Shown piece by piece: positions 8,212 to 16,468 of a stretch of DNA of 25,986 nucleotides (the stretch's first letter is position 1; each line of letters opens with the position of its first letter). Source of the stretch: an uncultured Lachnospiraceae bacterium (lineage in GTDB: Bacteria; Bacillota; Clostridia; Lachnospirales; Lachnospiraceae); the NCBI GenBank assembly GCA_910578405.1, contig CAJTQO010000048.1, positions 1 through 25,986 of the forward strand. Direction: 5' to 3'. Below the pieces are notes generated by a model. It was given only the letters and a program-made list of their open reading frames with translations. It did not search any database and had not been told where the DNA came from. Both the position numbers and the translations under genes were made by a program.

Positions 8212-9906
8212 ATGCTGGAGAAAGAGTTTAATTTGTTAGAGGAGCCTTGGATTCGGGTTAGCGCAATGGATTTGGCGCAAAAAGAAGTTTCCTTATCGGA
8301 CGCGCTGCTTCATGCGCAGGAGTATGCCGATTTATCCGGGGAGACGCCAGCCGTGGATGCGGCTATTTTGCGGCTGTTGCTGGCCATGGCGCAAACTGTT
8401 TTTTACCGTTATAATGAAATGGGGGAGAGGAAGGCGCTTTCTAAAGAGAACGGTGAACATACAACGGAGGTGTTGGAGCGTTTCAAGGCTTATTGGGAGT
8501 TAGGAAGATTCCCGGAAAAGGCGGTAAAGGAATATATGAGGGTCAGCCATGAACGCTTTTGGCTGTTCCACAAAGAGACGCCGTTTTACCAAGTGCCGGA
8601 TTTACAGTATGGCACGGACTATGGCGTGGAATGTCTGATTGGAAATATGAAGGAAAGCAACAATAAGGCAACCAGACATCATTTCAGCATGGCGGAAGGA
8701 GAAGCGCTGGAGCGTCTGGGTTATGCGGAGGCAACCAGATGGCTGATTCATCTCATGGCATATGGCGTGAATATAAAGGCGGATGAAAACGCCCCAGGGT
8801 CTGCCCTGCCGGTAGGCACAGGCCGTCTTGGACAGCTTGGGCTTGTGGCAGTAGGAGAAAACAATCTGTTTCGGGTTTTGATGCTGAATTTGTGCGCGTT
8901 AAGGGATGGGGACAGCGCTTGGGGGGAACCTAGGCCGGCTTGGGAGCAAGCTGTGCAAATGGAGCAGGGAGTGCAAATCCCGCAGCCGGACAATCTGCCG
9001 GAATTGTATACTATGCAATCCAGGCGGGTTATGCTCAAACGTAAAGATGGATTTGTGAATGGCTTTCGGGCGGCAGGAGGGGATTTTTGCTCCATGGAGG
9101 ATGGCTTTCATGAGCAGATGACGCTTTGGCGGGAAGTGAAAATGAAAAAGGGGATGCAGCGTCCGGTTTTTGTTCCGCAGGCGCATGATGCCGCCATGCA
9201 TGCATGGGAAGAATTTCCTGCGCTTATGTATGGAAGGGAAGGAGGGCGTATACCGGGCCTTGTTTTATGGATAAAATTTTTAAGGGATGAAAATGCGGCC
9301 TCCTTAGATGGCTTAGTGCAGTTCCGTATGGTAGGGATTGCGTATGGCGATCAGATGAGGTACACGTATGGCGATTGCATCAATGACAGCCTTACGTTGT
9401 CGGCGGGACTGCTTTCCGGCATGTGGGAGGAGTGGAACCAGTATATTTCCAATGAGGTGGAAAATTGCCAAAAAGTGGCTAAGGTGGCTATTGGAAACTT
9501 TGCAAAAAACATGAAAGAATTATTGTGCGGGGGAGAGGGCAAAAAAGGTGACGCAAATAGCGGAAATGGGATAAGGCAAACGTTAGTGCGCTCTTACTTT
9601 TACAAAATTGACCGTGCATTCCGTGCATGGCTGGCAGGCATCCGCCCGGAGGAGGACAGCCGGGAGGAGAAACAGGAGGAATGGGAAAGGGAATCTTACC
9701 GTTTCGCCAGGCAGACGGTGGAAGAATTTATTGCAATGCGCAACATAAACCTTTATGCCTGCAAACAAAGGGAAGATAAAAAGGGGAAGTCGGTTTCGAT
9801 TACGGCGCCACAGGCGATGAATCAATATATCAAGGAATTGTGGAGGATTTATCCAGGGATAGTGGAAGGGAAAGCGGCCAGTGCGGACGGCGCGTGGGGA
9901 AGATAG
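8212..9906 (+). CDS. cas8e: Cascade large subunit Cas8e (Cse1/CasA)
   Basis: Large subunit of the type I-E effector; in the family it recognises the PAM, starts DNA unwinding and recruits Cas3. The protein has 564 residues, normal for Cse1. The N-terminus EFNLLEEPWIRV is the family hallmark. PVGTGRLGQLGLVAVGENNLFRVLMLNL and the helical C-terminus ending ...MNQYIKELWRIYPGI also fit. An acidic insert (PEEDSREEKQEEWERE) lies near residues 480-497. It follows cas3 after a structured 101-bp gap and precedes cse2 by 144 bp. Confidence 0.93.
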   Translation: MLEKEFNLLEEPWIRVSAMDLAQKEVSLSDALLHAQEYADLSGETPAVDAAILRLLLAMAQTVFYRYNEMGERKALSKENGEHTTEVLERFKAYWELGRFPEKAVKEYMRVSHERFWLFHKETPFYQVPDLQYGTDYGVECLIGNMKESNNKATRHHFSMAEGEALERLGYAEATRWLIHLMAYGVNIKADENAPGSALPVGTGRLGQLGLVAVGENNLFRVLMLNLCALRDGDSAWGEPRPAWEQAVQMEQGVQIPQPDNLPELYTMQSRRVMLKRKDGFVNGFRAAGGDFCSMEDGFHEQMTLWREVKMKKGMQRPVFVPQAHDAAMHAWEEFPALMYGREGGRIPGLVLWIKFLRDENAASLDGLVQFRMVGIAYGDQMRYTYGDCINDSLTLSAGLLSGMWEEWNQYISNEVENCQKVAKVAIGNFAKNMKELLCGGEGKKGDANSGNGIRQTLVRSYFYKIDRAFRAWLAGIRPEEDSREEKQEEWERESYRFARQTVEEFIAMRNINLYACKQREDKKGKSVSITAPQAMNQYIKELWRIYPGIVEGKAASADGAWGR

Positions 9907-10050
9907 GAGCGGCGGCAATGAAATATGCGGCTTGGATGGCGAAAGGGATAAATGGGTTTTCACTGGGACTATGAAGCGGTGGGCATATGGAGAAGCTTTA
10001 TTGGAAATAGGGCAGACGTATGGATGCAGGAACTGAAAAAGGTGGGGGAT

Positions 10051-10656
10051 ATGGATAAAAAGTCGGAAATTAAAAGTTTTATAGGAGAAAAAGTCAGGAT
10101 GCTTCAGGCGATGTCAGAGACGGGCGAGGGAAAAGCGCAGATGGCAAACCTGCGGCGGGGGGCCGGCCATGAACCGGGAGAGCTGCCACAGCTTTTCGGA
10201 ACCATTTTGTTAGACATGCCACAAGAATTTATGAGTGAGGAGGGGATGCCGACCAAGGAGGAATGGGCGTGTTATATTGCGCTGACTTTATATGCCGTGC
10301 ATCAGCAGGGCTTCAGCCCAAAGGGCAGGCCGATGCACACCAGTGAACGGACAAGCATAGGAAGGGCAATGGCGCAGATGGCTAAGCGTTGCGTTGACGC
10401 TAATGGGGAGAAACGGTCTATGCAGAAGCTGCAGTCGTTTGCGACTGCGCTGGACATGAAGGAGGCTTCCCATCATTTGCGGAATATTATACGTCTTTTG
10501 GGACGGGATGGCATTCCGGTTAATTATGAAATATTGGCGGCGGACTTGTATGAGTTCCAATATGCGGATGGAAAAAGCCGTGTAAATTTAAGATGGGGGC
10601 AGGATTTTTATATGGAAAGGGAAAGGAAGGGGAAAAAGTCTGTAGAAGAGGAATAG
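10051..10656 (+). CDS. cse2: Cascade small subunit Cse2 (CasB)
   Basis: All-helical small subunit, two copies per Cascade, which stabilises the displaced strand. The family pattern is clear: IKSFIGEKVRMLQ at the start, then AQMANLRRGAGHEPGELPQLFGTIL, EEWACYIALTLYAVHQQG, and LRNIIRLLGRDGIPVNYEILAADLYEFQY. I chose ATG 10051 (201 residues, preceded by AAGGTGGGGG) because homology begins there. An upstream in-frame ATG at 9952 would add 33 residues (MGFHWDYEAVGIWRS...) unlike known Cse2 N-termini, but it has a weak AAAGGGA site and cannot be excluded. Its end is followed after 11 bases by the cas7e start. Confidence 0.9.
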   Translation: MDKKSEIKSFIGEKVRMLQAMSETGEGKAQMANLRRGAGHEPGELPQLFGTILLDMPQEFMSEEGMPTKEEWACYIALTLYAVHQQGFSPKGRPMHTSERTSIGRAMAQMAKRCVDANGEKRSMQKLQSFATALDMKEASHHLRNIIRLLGRDGIPVNYEILAADLYEFQYADGKSRVNLRWGQDFYMERERKGKKSVEEE

Positions 10657-10667
10657 GAGGGTTTATT

Positions 10668-11759
10668 ATGGATAAGAATTTATATGTTGATTTTCATGCA
10701 ATTCAGACTGTGCCGCCAAGCTGTATAAACAGGGATGATACAGGGAGCCCTAAAACAGCGGTGTATGGGGGGACGCTGCGTGCGAGGGTTTCCTCCCAGG
10801 CGTGGAAACGGGCGATGCGGTTGGAGTTTAAAAAAATTTTTACATCCGCTCAGATTGGATTGCGCACTAAAAAAATCAAGGCGTTGGTTACGGAAAAGAT
10901 ATGCCAAGAGAATCCGGATATAGAGGAGGAAGCGGCGGAAAAGATGGCAGCGTCTATCTTGTCTTTTGCGGGCATGAAGGTGGAGGACGATAAAAAAGAA
11001 GTTCTATTTTTCATAAGCTCTCTCCAGGTGGAGGGGCTTGCCAGGCTGGCAGTGGAATGCCAACAGGATACATCCGGGAAGAAAGAAAAGGAAAAAGCGT
11101 ATAAAAAACGTGTGGAGGCTGCATTAAAGGAAAATCCAAGCGTGGATATCCTGTTGTTTGGGCGGATGGCGGCAAGCAATCCAAGTTTGAACTACGATGC
11201 GGCGGCACAGGTGGCGCACAGTATTTCCACTCATACGATTTCCAATGAATATGACTATTTTACAGCGGTGGATGACTGTACGCAAGAGACAGGAGCCGGG
11301 CATATTGGAACGGTAGAGTTCAATTCCTCTACGCTTTACCGATATGCCACGGTAAACGTCAGAGAGCTGGCCCAATTTCTGCAGCCGGAGGAATTAAAGA
11401 TGGCGTTGAAAGGATTTGCGCAGGCTTTTATTCATTCTATGCCTGACGGGAAGCAGAATAGCTTTGCAAACAGGACATTGCCGGATATGGTATATGTTAC
11501 TCTGCGCAGTGACCAGCCAGTGAACCTGGCGGGGGCCTTTGAAAAACCGGTACCGGCAGGGATGGGAGGATATGTGGAAAAGTCGCAGGCGGCTTTGGTT
11601 GCCCAAGCTCAAAAGGTGTACCGGAATTTCGCGGCGTTCCCGCAAAAAGCCTGGGCAGTGGGGGAAGCGGAGAGCGGTTTTGCGCAGCAGGTGGATATTC
11701 CCGGGCTGTTGGAGCAGTTGGAAATGGAAATAGGGCGGTATGCCGGGGAAGGGATGTGA
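10668..11759 (+). CDS. cas7e: Cascade backbone subunit Cas7e (Cse4/CasC)
   Basis: Six copies form the crRNA-binding backbone of Cascade. The protein has 363 residues and begins MDKNLYVDFHAIQTVPPSCINRDDTGSPK, then GGTLRARVSSQAWKRAMR, a near-signature Cas7e start. SLNYDAAAQVAHSISTH and NEYDYFTAVDD (about residues 167-205) and the SMPDGKQNSFANRTLPD segment agree with the family. The frame opens earlier at 10593, but ATG 10668 has a perfect AGGAGG at 10655-10660. That site overlaps the cse2 stop codon, suggesting coupled expression. Confidence 0.95.
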   Translation: MDKNLYVDFHAIQTVPPSCINRDDTGSPKTAVYGGTLRARVSSQAWKRAMRLEFKKIFTSAQIGLRTKKIKALVTEKICQENPDIEEEAAEKMAASILSFAGMKVEDDKKEVLFFISSLQVEGLARLAVECQQDTSGKKEKEKAYKKRVEAALKENPSVDILLFGRMAASNPSLNYDAAAQVAHSISTHTISNEYDYFTAVDDCTQETGAGHIGTVEFNSSTLYRYATVNVRELAQFLQPEELKMALKGFAQAFIHSMPDGKQNSFANRTLPDMVYVTLRSDQPVNLAGAFEKPVPAGMGGYVEKSQAALVAQAQKVYRNFAAFPQKAWAVGEAESGFAQQVDIPGLLEQLEMEIGRYAGEGM

Positions 11760-12513
11760 TACTTTGCATACATTGTTGCTCAGGTTCAGTGCGCCTTTGC
11801 AGGCGTGGGGTTCAGGTTCTTTCTATGACCGCCGTGAAACGGATGATATGCCTACGAAAAGCGGCGTGATTGGGATGCTTGCGGCGGCGCTTGGGAGGAA
11901 AAGGGACGAACCGTTGGAAGATTTGGCGCGGTTGGGCTTTGGCGTCAGGGTTGATTTGCCTGGAACGAAGTTGGATGATTTCCAGATTACCGACATGGGG
12001 GATAAAAGGAATGCAAATCTTTCCACCAGGAGTTATTTGAGCGATGCGGTTTTCCTTGTAGGTTTGGAATGTGGGGATATGGCTTTCCTTGAAAAGCTGG
12101 AGGAAGCGTTGAAACATCCAAGGTTTTGCCTTTTTCTTGGAAGAAGGTCCTGCCCTCCGACTTTGCCGTTGGTATTGGGGATACGTGAAGGGGCTTTGGA
12201 GCAGACGCTCCGGGAGGAAGAATGGCTGGCGCCGGAAGGGATGAGGAGGGCTTTGTTCCGGTTTACGGATGAGATTCCTTTGCGCATTGTAATAGATGGG
12301 GCGGTAGGAGACGCCAGAAAGAAGGATGTCCCGGTTTCTTTTTCTCCTTTGAAAAGAGAGTACAGGCAACGGTATGTGCGGGAAGCGCCAGCAAAGCTTA
12401 TGACAAGGTGGAAGCCCCCTGCTGAGACAGAGCAGGATCCTATGGCAGAGCTGACAGAGGATAGCTCTATTTCTGAAGCGGCAGAATGTGGCTTTGGAGC
12501 AAAAGAGAGGTGA
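11740..12513 (+). CDS. cas5e: Cascade subunit Cas5e (CasD)
   Basis: RAMP-fold subunit that caps the crRNA 5' handle in Cascade. HTLLLRFSAPLQAWG near the N-terminus, SFYDRRETDDMPTKSGVIGMLAAALGRKRDEPL, and LSTRSYLSDAVFLVGLE are characteristic. The gene overlaps cas7e by 20 bases if ATG 11740 is used. TTG 11764, with GGAAGGG ten bases upstream, would give a start closer to the usual 'M..LLLRL.GPLQAWG' and is a real alternative. The C-terminus carries an acidic tail (ETEQDPMAELTEDSSISEA) that looks disordered. Length is 257 residues, slightly above the usual 220-250. Confidence 0.92.
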   Translation: MPGKGCDTLHTLLLRFSAPLQAWGSGSFYDRRETDDMPTKSGVIGMLAAALGRKRDEPLEDLARLGFGVRVDLPGTKLDDFQITDMGDKRNANLSTRSYLSDAVFLVGLECGDMAFLEKLEEALKHPRFCLFLGRRSCPPTLPLVLGIREGALEQTLREEEWLAPEGMRRALFRFTDEIPLRIVIDGAVGDARKKDVPVSFSPLKREYRQRYVREAPAKLMTRWKPPAETEQDPMAELTEDSSISEAAECGFGAKER

Positions 12514-12519
12514 TGCGTG

Positions 12520-13161
12520 ATGTATTTGTCAAGAATTCCACTGGATATAACAAAAAGAAAAACGCAGATTGCCCTTGTGGCGCCAAATAAGTTTCATGGC
12601 GCCATCGAAGAGGCATTTGCGGAAAGGCAAGGCAGGAATTTGTGGAGGATTGATGCTTTCCAAGGAAAAACCTATTTGCTGCTCCTTAGCCCGTCTAGGC
12701 CGGATTTGGAATATATTGCAGGTCAGTTTGGAAATAGAGGGGAGTGTGGGGAAACAAAGGATTATACATCGCTGTTGGCCCGCATACAGGAAGGGTCTGT
12801 CTGGCGTTTCCGCTTGGTGGCCAACCCTACCTATTGTGTGAAAAAGGGAGAGGGTAGGGGGAAAGTGCGGGCGCATACGGTGGCGGGGAGGCAATTGGAG
12901 TGGCTGGAGCGGCAGTCCGGGAAAAAAGGGTTTCGGTTGCTGCCAGACAGCGTGGGGATTCTGGAATCCGATTGGAAGGTTTTTCTGAAACAGGATGGCA
13001 AGCAAAAGGTATGGATGTTGGCGGTTGCTTATGAAGGAAGGCTGCAGGTGGAAAATGCAGAGCTTTTCAAAGAGGCGCTGGTGGGCGGCATTGGCCGGGA
13101 AAAGGCATATGGGCTTGGGCTATTAACCGTTGCAGGAAGCGGAGGGCTGAATGGGAAATAA
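12520..13161 (+). CDS. cas6e: crRNA-processing endoribonuclease Cas6e (Cse3/CasE)
   Basis: Cleaves the pre-crRNA within each repeat hairpin and stays bound to the 3' handle in Cascade. The start MYLSRIPLD...RKTQIALVAPNKFHGAIEEAF is typical, and His26 in KFHGA is at the position of the family's catalytic histidine. The C-terminal glycine-rich loop GGIGREKAYGLGLLTV is intact. It has 213 residues. ATG 12520 is preferred over the adjoining GTG 12517 because it gives the family start, with AGAGAGG nine bases upstream. The substrate is the palindromic repeat of the array at 15012-15894. Confidence 0.94.
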   Translation: MYLSRIPLDITKRKTQIALVAPNKFHGAIEEAFAERQGRNLWRIDAFQGKTYLLLLSPSRPDLEYIAGQFGNRGECGETKDYTSLLARIQEGSVWRFRLVANPTYCVKKGEGRGKVRAHTVAGRQLEWLERQSGKKGFRLLPDSVGILESDWKVFLKQDGKQKVWMLAVAYEGRLQVENAELFKEALVGGIGREKAYGLGLLTVAGSGGLNGK

Positions 13162-14089
13162 GGGAGGGATTGAAAAACCGGAAATTCAGGCGCTTCCCCG
13201 TGTGCAGGACAGGATGACTTTTATTTATTTGGAGCATTGTAAAATTAACAGGGATAAAGGAGCCATTTCGGTTAAGTCACAACAGGGCATAACGGATATC
13301 CCGGCGGCAGCCATTTCTGTTTTGCTTTTGGGGCCGGGGACAGATGTCACGCACCGTGCAATGGAATTGATTGGGGATGCTGGGGTTACTGTCATATGGG
13401 TAGGAGAGCATGGGGTACGGTATTACGCGCATGGACGGGCGCTTACAAACCATTCTACGCTTTTGGTGAAACAGGCGCAGTTGGTAAGCAATGAAAAAAA
13501 GCATATACAGGTGGCGCGGATGATGTACCAGATGCGTTTTCCCAAAGAGGATGTTTCCAGGTTGACTATGCAGCAGCTTAGAGGGCGTGAGGGGAGTAGG
13601 ATTCGGGCGCTTTACAGAGAACAGTCGAAAAAGTGGAACGTGGATTGGGACAGGAGGGAATACAGCCCAGAGGATTTTCAGTCAGGGGATCCGGTCAATC
13701 AGGCATTATCGGCAGGGAATGCCTGTTTGTACGGGCTGGCTCATGCGGTGATATGTGCGCTTGGGTGTTCGCCGGGGCTTGGATTTGTGCATGTTGGGCA
13801 TGAACTGTCTTTTGCCTATGATATTGCGGATTTATACAAAGCGGAGACTACGATACCAATTGCTTTTGAAATAGCGGCGGAGAACCCGGAGGATATTGGA
13901 AGCGCTGCCAGGCGCAGGCTGCGTGATGAAATGCGCAAAGGGCATATATTAGACCGTATGGTCCGTGACATTAAAAAGTTATTGGCGGATGACGGTGAAG
14001 AGGAAGATTACGAAAGCGCACTCTATTTGTGGGATAACTTAGAGGGTGTGTTGGAACATGGGATTTCTTATGCAGAAGATGGTGGTTGA
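13151..14089 (+). CDS. cas1: CRISPR integrase Cas1 (type I-E)
   Basis: Catalytic subunit of the Cas1-Cas2 spacer integrase. The metal-binding residues align with E. coli Cas1 at a constant offset of six: Glu147 in LRGREGSRIRALY, His214 in GFVHVGHELSFAYD, and Asp224/Asp227 in YDIADLYK, so the integrase looks active. TDVTHRAMELIGDAGVTVIWVGEHG matches the N-terminal domain. It has 312 residues, normal for I-E. The gene overlaps cas6e by 11 bases and ends in a 4-base overlap with cas2. Confidence 0.96.
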   Translation: MGNKGGIEKPEIQALPRVQDRMTFIYLEHCKINRDKGAISVKSQQGITDIPAAAISVLLLGPGTDVTHRAMELIGDAGVTVIWVGEHGVRYYAHGRALTNHSTLLVKQAQLVSNEKKHIQVARMMYQMRFPKEDVSRLTMQQLRGREGSRIRALYREQSKKWNVDWDRREYSPEDFQSGDPVNQALSAGNACLYGLAHAVICALGCSPGLGFVHVGHELSFAYDIADLYKAETTIPIAFEIAAENPEDIGSAARRRLRDEMRKGHILDRMVRDIKKLLADDGEEEDYESALYLWDNLEGVLEHGISYAEDGG

Positions 14090-14967
14090 AAGTGATTGTA
14101 TTAAGTGTGGTAAATTGTCCGCCGGGATTGCGGGGGGATTTATCAAAATGGCTAAATGAAATCAATGCAGGCGTTTATGTAGGGAGGGTAAGCGCCAGAG
14201 TGCGGGAGGAGCTTTGGGCCAGGGTCTGCGCCAATATGAAAAACGGGCAGGCAACTATGGTTTATTCTACAAATAATGAGCAGGGATATGCTTTTCTTGT
14301 ACATAATGCCGTATGGAAGCCAGTCGATTTTGAAGGCATTATATTAATGCAGAAGCCCCTGGAGCAGCCAGAACCTGCAGAAGGCGATGGGATGTTACGG
14401 CTGGGGTTTAGCAAGGCTGCAAAGTATAGAAAAGCAAGCAGGATGAAAAGTGGCAAAACGGCAGCGGGTTATGTAGTCGTGGATGTAAAGACGACAGGCA
14501 TAGATATTGATGTAGACCGGATAATAGAAGTGGGGCTGTTGGAAATAGAAGGGGATGGGGTGGGAGCGCAGTTTCAGTGTTTTCTTAAGTCCGGGAAGGG
14601 AATTGCGGATGATGAGGCAGGACAGGTGATGGGGATTACAAATGATATGGTGGAGGAGGAAGGGCTGGAGGAGGAAGAAGCGTTTGATAAAATTTGCGCG
14701 TTTATCGGGGAGCATTTGGTAGTTGGATTTGACGTGCGGTTTCATGTGGGCTTTATAGAGAGGCTGGGGAAACGTTTAGGGAAGGAATTCGAGGTAAAAA
14801 GGACGAAAGATGTGCTTGATATGGCGCGCCGGGAATTGGATGAGCTGGAGGACTATAAATTGGAAACAGTGGCAGGGTATTTTTCTTTGGAGTGTGGCAG
14901 GGTGCGCCGGGCATTGCCGGATTGCGTTTTGACGTATGGGATCTATTGCGAACTAAATAAATTGTGA
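14086..14967 (+). CDS. cas2: Cas2 fused to a DnaQ-like (DEDDh) domain with degenerate active site
   Basis: Residues 1 to about 95 are Cas2e: VIVLSVVNCPPGLRGDLSKWL, then INAGVYVGRVSARVREELWARV. A linker leads to a DnaQ-fold domain (about 127-293). Fusions of this kind are known in type I-E, where the DEDDh nuclease trims prespacers. Here the catalytic set D-E-D-H-D reads Asp133, Lys135 (VVVDVKTTG for DxETTG), His220 (VRFHVGF for ..FDxxF), Arg274 and Asp279 (RRALPD for HRALxD). Three of five residues are therefore replaced, each reachable by one base change (aag, cat, cgc codons), and the usual Asn before the second motif is Asp216. The frame and overall fold signature are intact. It starts with TTG 14086 overlapping the cas1 stop (TTGA); GTG 14092 is possible. 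Exonuclease loss is inferred from alignment by eye. Confidence 0.92.
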   Translation: MKVIVLSVVNCPPGLRGDLSKWLNEINAGVYVGRVSARVREELWARVCANMKNGQATMVYSTNNEQGYAFLVHNAVWKPVDFEGIILMQKPLEQPEPAEGDGMLRLGFSKAAKYRKASRMKSGKTAAGYVVVDVKTTGIDIDVDRIIEVGLLEIEGDGVGAQFQCFLKSGKGIADDEAGQVMGITNDMVEEEGLEEEEAFDKICAFIGEHLVVGFDVRFHVGFIERLGKRLGKEFEVKRTKDVLDMARRELDELEDYKLETVAGYFSLECGRVRRALPDCVLTYGIYCELNKL

Positions 14968-15011
14968 GGTTGAAGAAGTAGAATTGTGTGGATTTTCGCG
15001 GTTTTTTTAGT
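14968..15011 (+). promoter_or_regulatory. CRISPR leader (very short)
   Basis: Only 44 bp separate the cas2 stop from the first repeat. This includes a T-rich end (ggtttttttagt) next to the repeat. No clear -10/-35 pair is seen, so the array may be transcribed from the cas operon, or leader signals may extend into the 3' end of cas2. Leader position is inferred from the repeat orientation, which matches known I-E repeats, and from cas1-cas2 lying on this side. Confidence 0.55.
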
Positions 15012-15894
15012 GTTTTCCCCGCGTGTGCGGGGGTGATCCTATTGTTGATAAGCAGGCTCTCAAAAGCACTGAGTTTTCCCCGCGTGTGCGGGGGTGATCC
15101 TTGATAACCACGGAAATAATGCTATCAATGTTAGTTTTCCCCGCGTGTGCGGGGGTGATCCTATGACAACCAGAGTAGGCATAAGCGGAGAGAAGTTTTC
15201 CCCGCGTGTGCGGGGGTGATCCTGTAACACCAGCTACTTTTATTTCCAAATATTCGTTTTCCCCGCGTGTGCGGGGGTGATCCTCAAATCATCATAAGAC
15301 GGCGCTGCGCTCTCCAGTTTTCCCCGCGTGTGCGGGGGTGATCCTGACTGGCTCATCGTTTATTATAATAGAATAATGTTTTCCCCGCGTGTGCGGGGGT
15401 GATCCTGGCATTGCAGAATTTTTAGAAGATTCATGGGAGTTTTCCCCGCGTGTGCGGGGGTGATCCTGTGGTTCGTGGGTCAAGGATATTATAAGTAAAG
15501 TTTTCCCCGCGTGTGCGGGGGTGATCCCGGGAGTCGATGTGAAAGTTTTGCTTTTCTTACGTTTTCCCCGCGTGTGCGGGGGTGATCCTCCAATCAGACG
15601 CACTAAACGCTCCGGAACTTCGTTTTCCCCGCGTGTGCGGGGGTGATCCTCCGCCTACTTGGAAATGCGGAATCAAGTCAAGGTTTTCCCCGCGTGTGCG
15701 GGGGTGATCCTTATGTAAGAAGCATGTTGGCAGATGCGGCAGAGTTTTCCCCGCGTGTGCGGGGGTGATCCTGTCTACTATACTGCTGGAGGGAAATGGG
15801 ATGTGTTTTCCCCGCGTGTGCGGGGGTGATCCTGCCCTTACAGCCTCCAGTGTTTTCATCCCGAAGTTTTCCCCGCGTGTGCGGGGGTGATCCT
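15012..15894 (+). CRISPR. Type I-E CRISPR array, 15 repeats and 14 spacers
   Basis: Repeats of 29 bp start at 15012 and recur every 61 bp to 15866; all 14 spacers are exactly 32 bp. Each repeat runs gttttccccgcgtgtgcggg (first 20 bases) then ggtgatcct, and contains the ccccgc/gcgggg hairpin arms cut by Cas6e. All 15 agree except the last base of repeat 9 (15528), which is C instead of T. In type I-E systems that last base comes from the PAM. The final repeat shows no decay. No spacer obviously matches the rest of the window, but I could not search exhaustively. Confidence 0.99.
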
Positions 15895-16100
15895 GCAATA
15901 GGCGTGTGGTCGGCGGAAATTATTTTCAAAATTTGATTAGATTGTGTATAATAGAATCTATAGAAAAGAATCTTATTGTACGATATTTTGAAAATATAGA
16001 CACTATAAAGGAATGTGATGGATATTAATATAGTGGAATAGATGCTATAACCATTGTTCCACGCAGGGGGCCTGTGATTTGAAAATGTAAGCTGGATTCA

Positions 16101-16126
16101 TCCTTGGATATTTGGATATCCAAGGA
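16101..16126. repeat. Perfect 11-bp inverted repeat with 4-base loop
   Basis: tccttggatat (16101-16111) and atatccaagga (16116-16126) are exact reverse complements around ttgg. No T-tract follows, so this is more likely an operator or an RNA hairpin than a terminator. Confidence 0.7.
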
Positions 16127-16231
16127 ACAGGGAGAAAAGTTCCAACGTTTCTGTTGTGAGAAAATAAACAGAAATTTGCATTCTACTTGTATGGGAAACG
16201 ATTCGTTCCATAGAGAAAAGGAGCAGTTGTG

Positions 16232-16337
16232 AAAGTCCATGGGTGTAGCCCGCATTGGGGCTGCGGAACAAGAGATTGCTTTGCCCAGCAAAGTTTTACT
16301 GGAAAGAGCAATGAGATTCCGGCAGGACGCGGACTTT
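16232..16337 (+). ncRNA. Candidate structured RNA upstream of the two-gene cassette
   Basis: A closing stem pairs aaagtcc 16232-16238 with ggacttt 16331-16337, about 105 bases apart. Inside, gtagccc 16245-16251 pairs with gggctgc 16258-16264 (loop gcattg), and ctttg 16279-16283 pairs with caaag 16289-16293, itself enclosed by attg 16275-16278 and caat 16309-16312. The arrangement suggests a multi-branched RNA or a leader. It matches no riboswitch or ncRNA I know. Pairing was found by eye, with no energy calculation. Confidence 0.25.
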
Positions 16338-16468
16338 TAGGGAAGCTGTGTATAAGGCCGTCTTATGATGGCAGATGCAATGAATTGTGGAGAAGAGACT
16401 TAAAATGAGATGAAAAATGGGGAAGAACCAAATAGAGAATAATTATCGTTTATACTATTGGAGGAAAT

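Larger units (their letters stand above)
15895..16468. other. A+T-rich, hairpin-rich intergenic region between array and cassette
   Basis: No credible gene found in 574 bp. Inverted repeats: attttcaaaat 15922-15932 with attttgaaaat 15985-15995; gtggaa 16033-16038 with ttccac 16057-16062; an 11-bp perfect pair at 16101-16126; tatgg/ccata around a cgattcg core at 16190-16212; and a multi-helix block at 16232-16337. A TATAAT at 15947-15952 lacks a good -35. Short ORFs on either strand have no recognisable product. Confidence 0.6.

Noticed and set aside
14086..14967. The Cas2-DnaQ fusion itself as a novelty
   Set aside because: Such fusions are already known in type I-E systems; only the loss of catalytic residues is unusual here.
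15895..15926. Possible fifteenth spacer after the last repeat
   Set aside because: No recognisable repeat, even degenerate, follows at the expected position 15927.
15007..15929. Minus-strand ORFs across the array with repeated ITPAHAGKT / GSPPHTRGKH peptides
   Set aside because: They are translations of the CRISPR repeats, a well-known annotation artefact, not proteins.
16025..16291. 88-codon minus-strand ORF between the array and the cassette
   Set aside because: No clear domain, ends inside hairpin sequence, and no convincing ribosome binding site; possibly a remnant, but not supportable as a gene.
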